A stretch of DNA of 64,000 nt from Bordetella parapertussis (GTDB taxonomy: Bacteria > Pseudomonadota > Gammaproteobacteria > Burkholderiales > SG8-41): assembly GCA_945906815.1 (NCBI GenBank), contig CAMDRT010000001.1:62001-126000 (forward strand). The letters run 5' to 3'. The position numbers and the translations under genes are program-made. Positions 63,990 to 64,000 of the stretch are shown in pieces. The notes beneath the pieces were generated by a model, which saw nothing but the letters and a program-made list of their open reading frames with translations, was not told where the DNA came from and did not search any database. Each line of letters starts with the position of its first letter. Within the stretch, counting starts at the first letter, position 1.

Positions 63990-64000
63990 CGGACGGCTTC

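Overview
The window reads as a chromosomal segment of a high-GC betaproteobacterium, most likely Burkholderiales. This is inferred from gene content: seven Bug-type (tripartite tricarboxylate transport) binding proteins, an EarP/EF-P arginine-rhamnosylation pair, a DUF883-YqjE-YqjK set, a TRAP transporter, and a grpE-dnaK-dnaJ order behind a sigma-32-like promoter. No phage, CRISPR array or complete insertion sequence was seen.

Layout. 1-4.7 kb: 3' part of a two-partner-secretion exoprotein and its TpsB pore, followed by tRNA-Pro(GGG) with a strong terminator. 5-11.3 kb: SDR oxidoreductase, a flavin monooxygenase with an extra N-terminal domain, a Nudix hydrolase, an NMT1-like binding protein, and a gene with an in-frame TGA that I read as a UGSC-family selenoprotein (9637-11346, Sec at residue 102), with a candidate SECIS hairpin just behind the TGA. 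11.4-25.3 kb: accessory catabolism (amidohydrolase, uronate-dehydrogenase-like epimerase, two hot-dog dehydratase subunits, cytochrome b561 with two YceI proteins, an iron-ADH-fold protein, a CaiB-type CoA transferase) mixed with five Bug proteins. 25.4-32.3 kb: CoA-binding protein, AhpD/CMD protein, membrane-stress set, earP-efp, a 6PGDH-like dehydrogenase, MOSC protein. 32.3-44.4 kb: split chromate transporter, a two-domain CMD protein, alpha/beta hydrolases, two more Bug proteins, MetE-like protein, TRAP DctPQM operon, MFS transporter. 44.5-49.8 kb: exopolysaccharide locus of yjbEFGH (gfc) type with YjbG and YjbH fused and the YjbE-like gene divergent; behind the terminator of the latter lies what looks like a truncated group IIC intron. 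49.8-60.5 kb: outer-membrane barrel, housekeeping block (TPR, two cyclophilins, lpxH, cysS, NupC-type transporter), and the heat-shock operon. 60.7-64 kb: an orphan molybdopterin hydroxylase large subunit and a LysR regulator.

The point most likely to be missed by automatic annotation is the selenoprotein, which ordinary gene calling splits into two ORFs in the same frame (9637-9942 and 10081-11346). Function of the 5-11 kb and 11-25 kb groups as degradation modules is inference from family membership and clustering; no substrate can be named from the sequence. Whether the host makes selenocysteine (selA, selB, selC, selD) cannot be seen here.
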